Source: Borreliella mayonii (GTDB lineage: Bacteria > Spirochaetota > Spirochaetia > Borreliales > Borreliaceae). Taken from it: DNA of 53,359 bases. A program made the position numbers and the translations under genes. This document shows positions 53,323 to 53,359 of the stretch, piece by piece; position 1 is the stretch's first letter; every line of letters begins with the position of its first letter. The DNA lies in the NCBI RefSeq assembly GCF_001945665.1, contig NZ_CP015795.1, positions 1 to 53,359 on the forward strand. The letters run 5' to 3'. Under the pieces are notes generated by a model that ran no database searches, had not been told where the DNA came from, and saw nothing but the letters and a program-made list of their open reading frames with translations.

Positions 53323-53359
53323 AATAAGAGTTTATTAGTATACTAATAAACTCTTATTA
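53323..53359. repeat. Right telomere palindrome of the linear plasmid
   Basis: A perfect 36-bp palindrome (53323-53358) has its axis between 53340 and 53341, 19 nt from the end. Its centre TTATTAGTATACTAATAA is the same 18-mer as at the left telomere. The flanks (AATAAGAGT here, ATAATATAAT at left) differ. Confidence 0.85.

Noticed and set aside
1..53359. tRNA, rRNA or insertion sequence elements
   Set aside because: No cloverleaf, rRNA segment, transposase motif or flanking target duplications were seen.

Overview
The window looks like an almost complete linear plasmid of a Lyme disease spirochaete (Borreliella/Borrelia burgdorferi sensu lato), corresponding to lp54. It is very AT-rich. Both ends carry a telomere-like palindrome with its axis exactly 19 nt from the end, and the gene order P13 paralog, S2/S1 antigens, ospA-ospB, plasmid partition genes, dbpB-dbpA, oppA5, BBA52, the PF54 lipoprotein array, oms28 and thyX is that of lp54. 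OspA, OspB, DbpA and Oms28 differ at many residues from the B31 sequences as I remember them, so a divergent B. burgdorferi lineage or a close relative is likely. I cannot name the species.

Layout. 1-1259: left telomere and gene-poor subtelomere. 1260-5714: P13-like membrane protein and lipoproteins BBA03, BBA04 (S2), BBA05 (S1), BBA07. 5884-9754: end of a cp32-type phage late operon (baseplate genes decayed, BlyA/BlyB holin-like pair intact, OrfD lipoprotein). 9822-11857: ospAB operon with a tandem-repeat upstream region, its promoter and terminator. 12300-15419: replication/partition cassette PF57, PF50, PF32 (ParA), PF49. 15685-16451: DUF261 gene and relics. 16462-17792: dbpBA operon. 18189-20594: a dead lipoprotein-like relic, then DUF603 and a large terminase gene broken by two in-frame stops. 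21160-25649: accessory lipoproteins, BBA33-like protein, OppA5, BBA36, BBA37. 25925-35393: phage head and tail genes. The block 28471-31117 is intact and translationally coupled; most of the others are broken. 35431-36930: BBA52-54. 37032-38527: two further baseplate-type genes. 38573-50861: minus-strand lipoproteins (BBA57, 59, 60, 61, then PF54 genes including the CspA ortholog), with Lp6.6 on the plus strand. 51376-53199: Oms28 and ThyX. 53323-53359: right telomere.

How it fits together. The plasmid is a cp32-like prophage genome opened into a linear molecule. Joining the two ends would place the spike-type gene at 38.5 kb next to the baseplate genes at 5.9 kb, in the cp32 order as I recall it. 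Host-interaction lipoprotein genes sit in gaps between phage modules and at both telomeric flanks. The replication cassette maintains the plasmid; the lipoproteins serve tick colonisation (OspA, OspB, BBA52, Lp6.6) and mammalian infection (DbpA/B, CspA, BBA64-73). The most notable structural features are the pattern of phage-gene decay, a recent 277-bp duplication that made a chimeric PF54 gene, a 42-bp-arm perfect inverted repeat beside a PF54 relic, several large palindromes, a BBA33-like protein without a lipobox cysteine, and a possible small RNA at 41.5 kb. No CRISPR array, rRNA, tRNA or insertion sequence was seen. I found no clearly new enzymatic or defence system.
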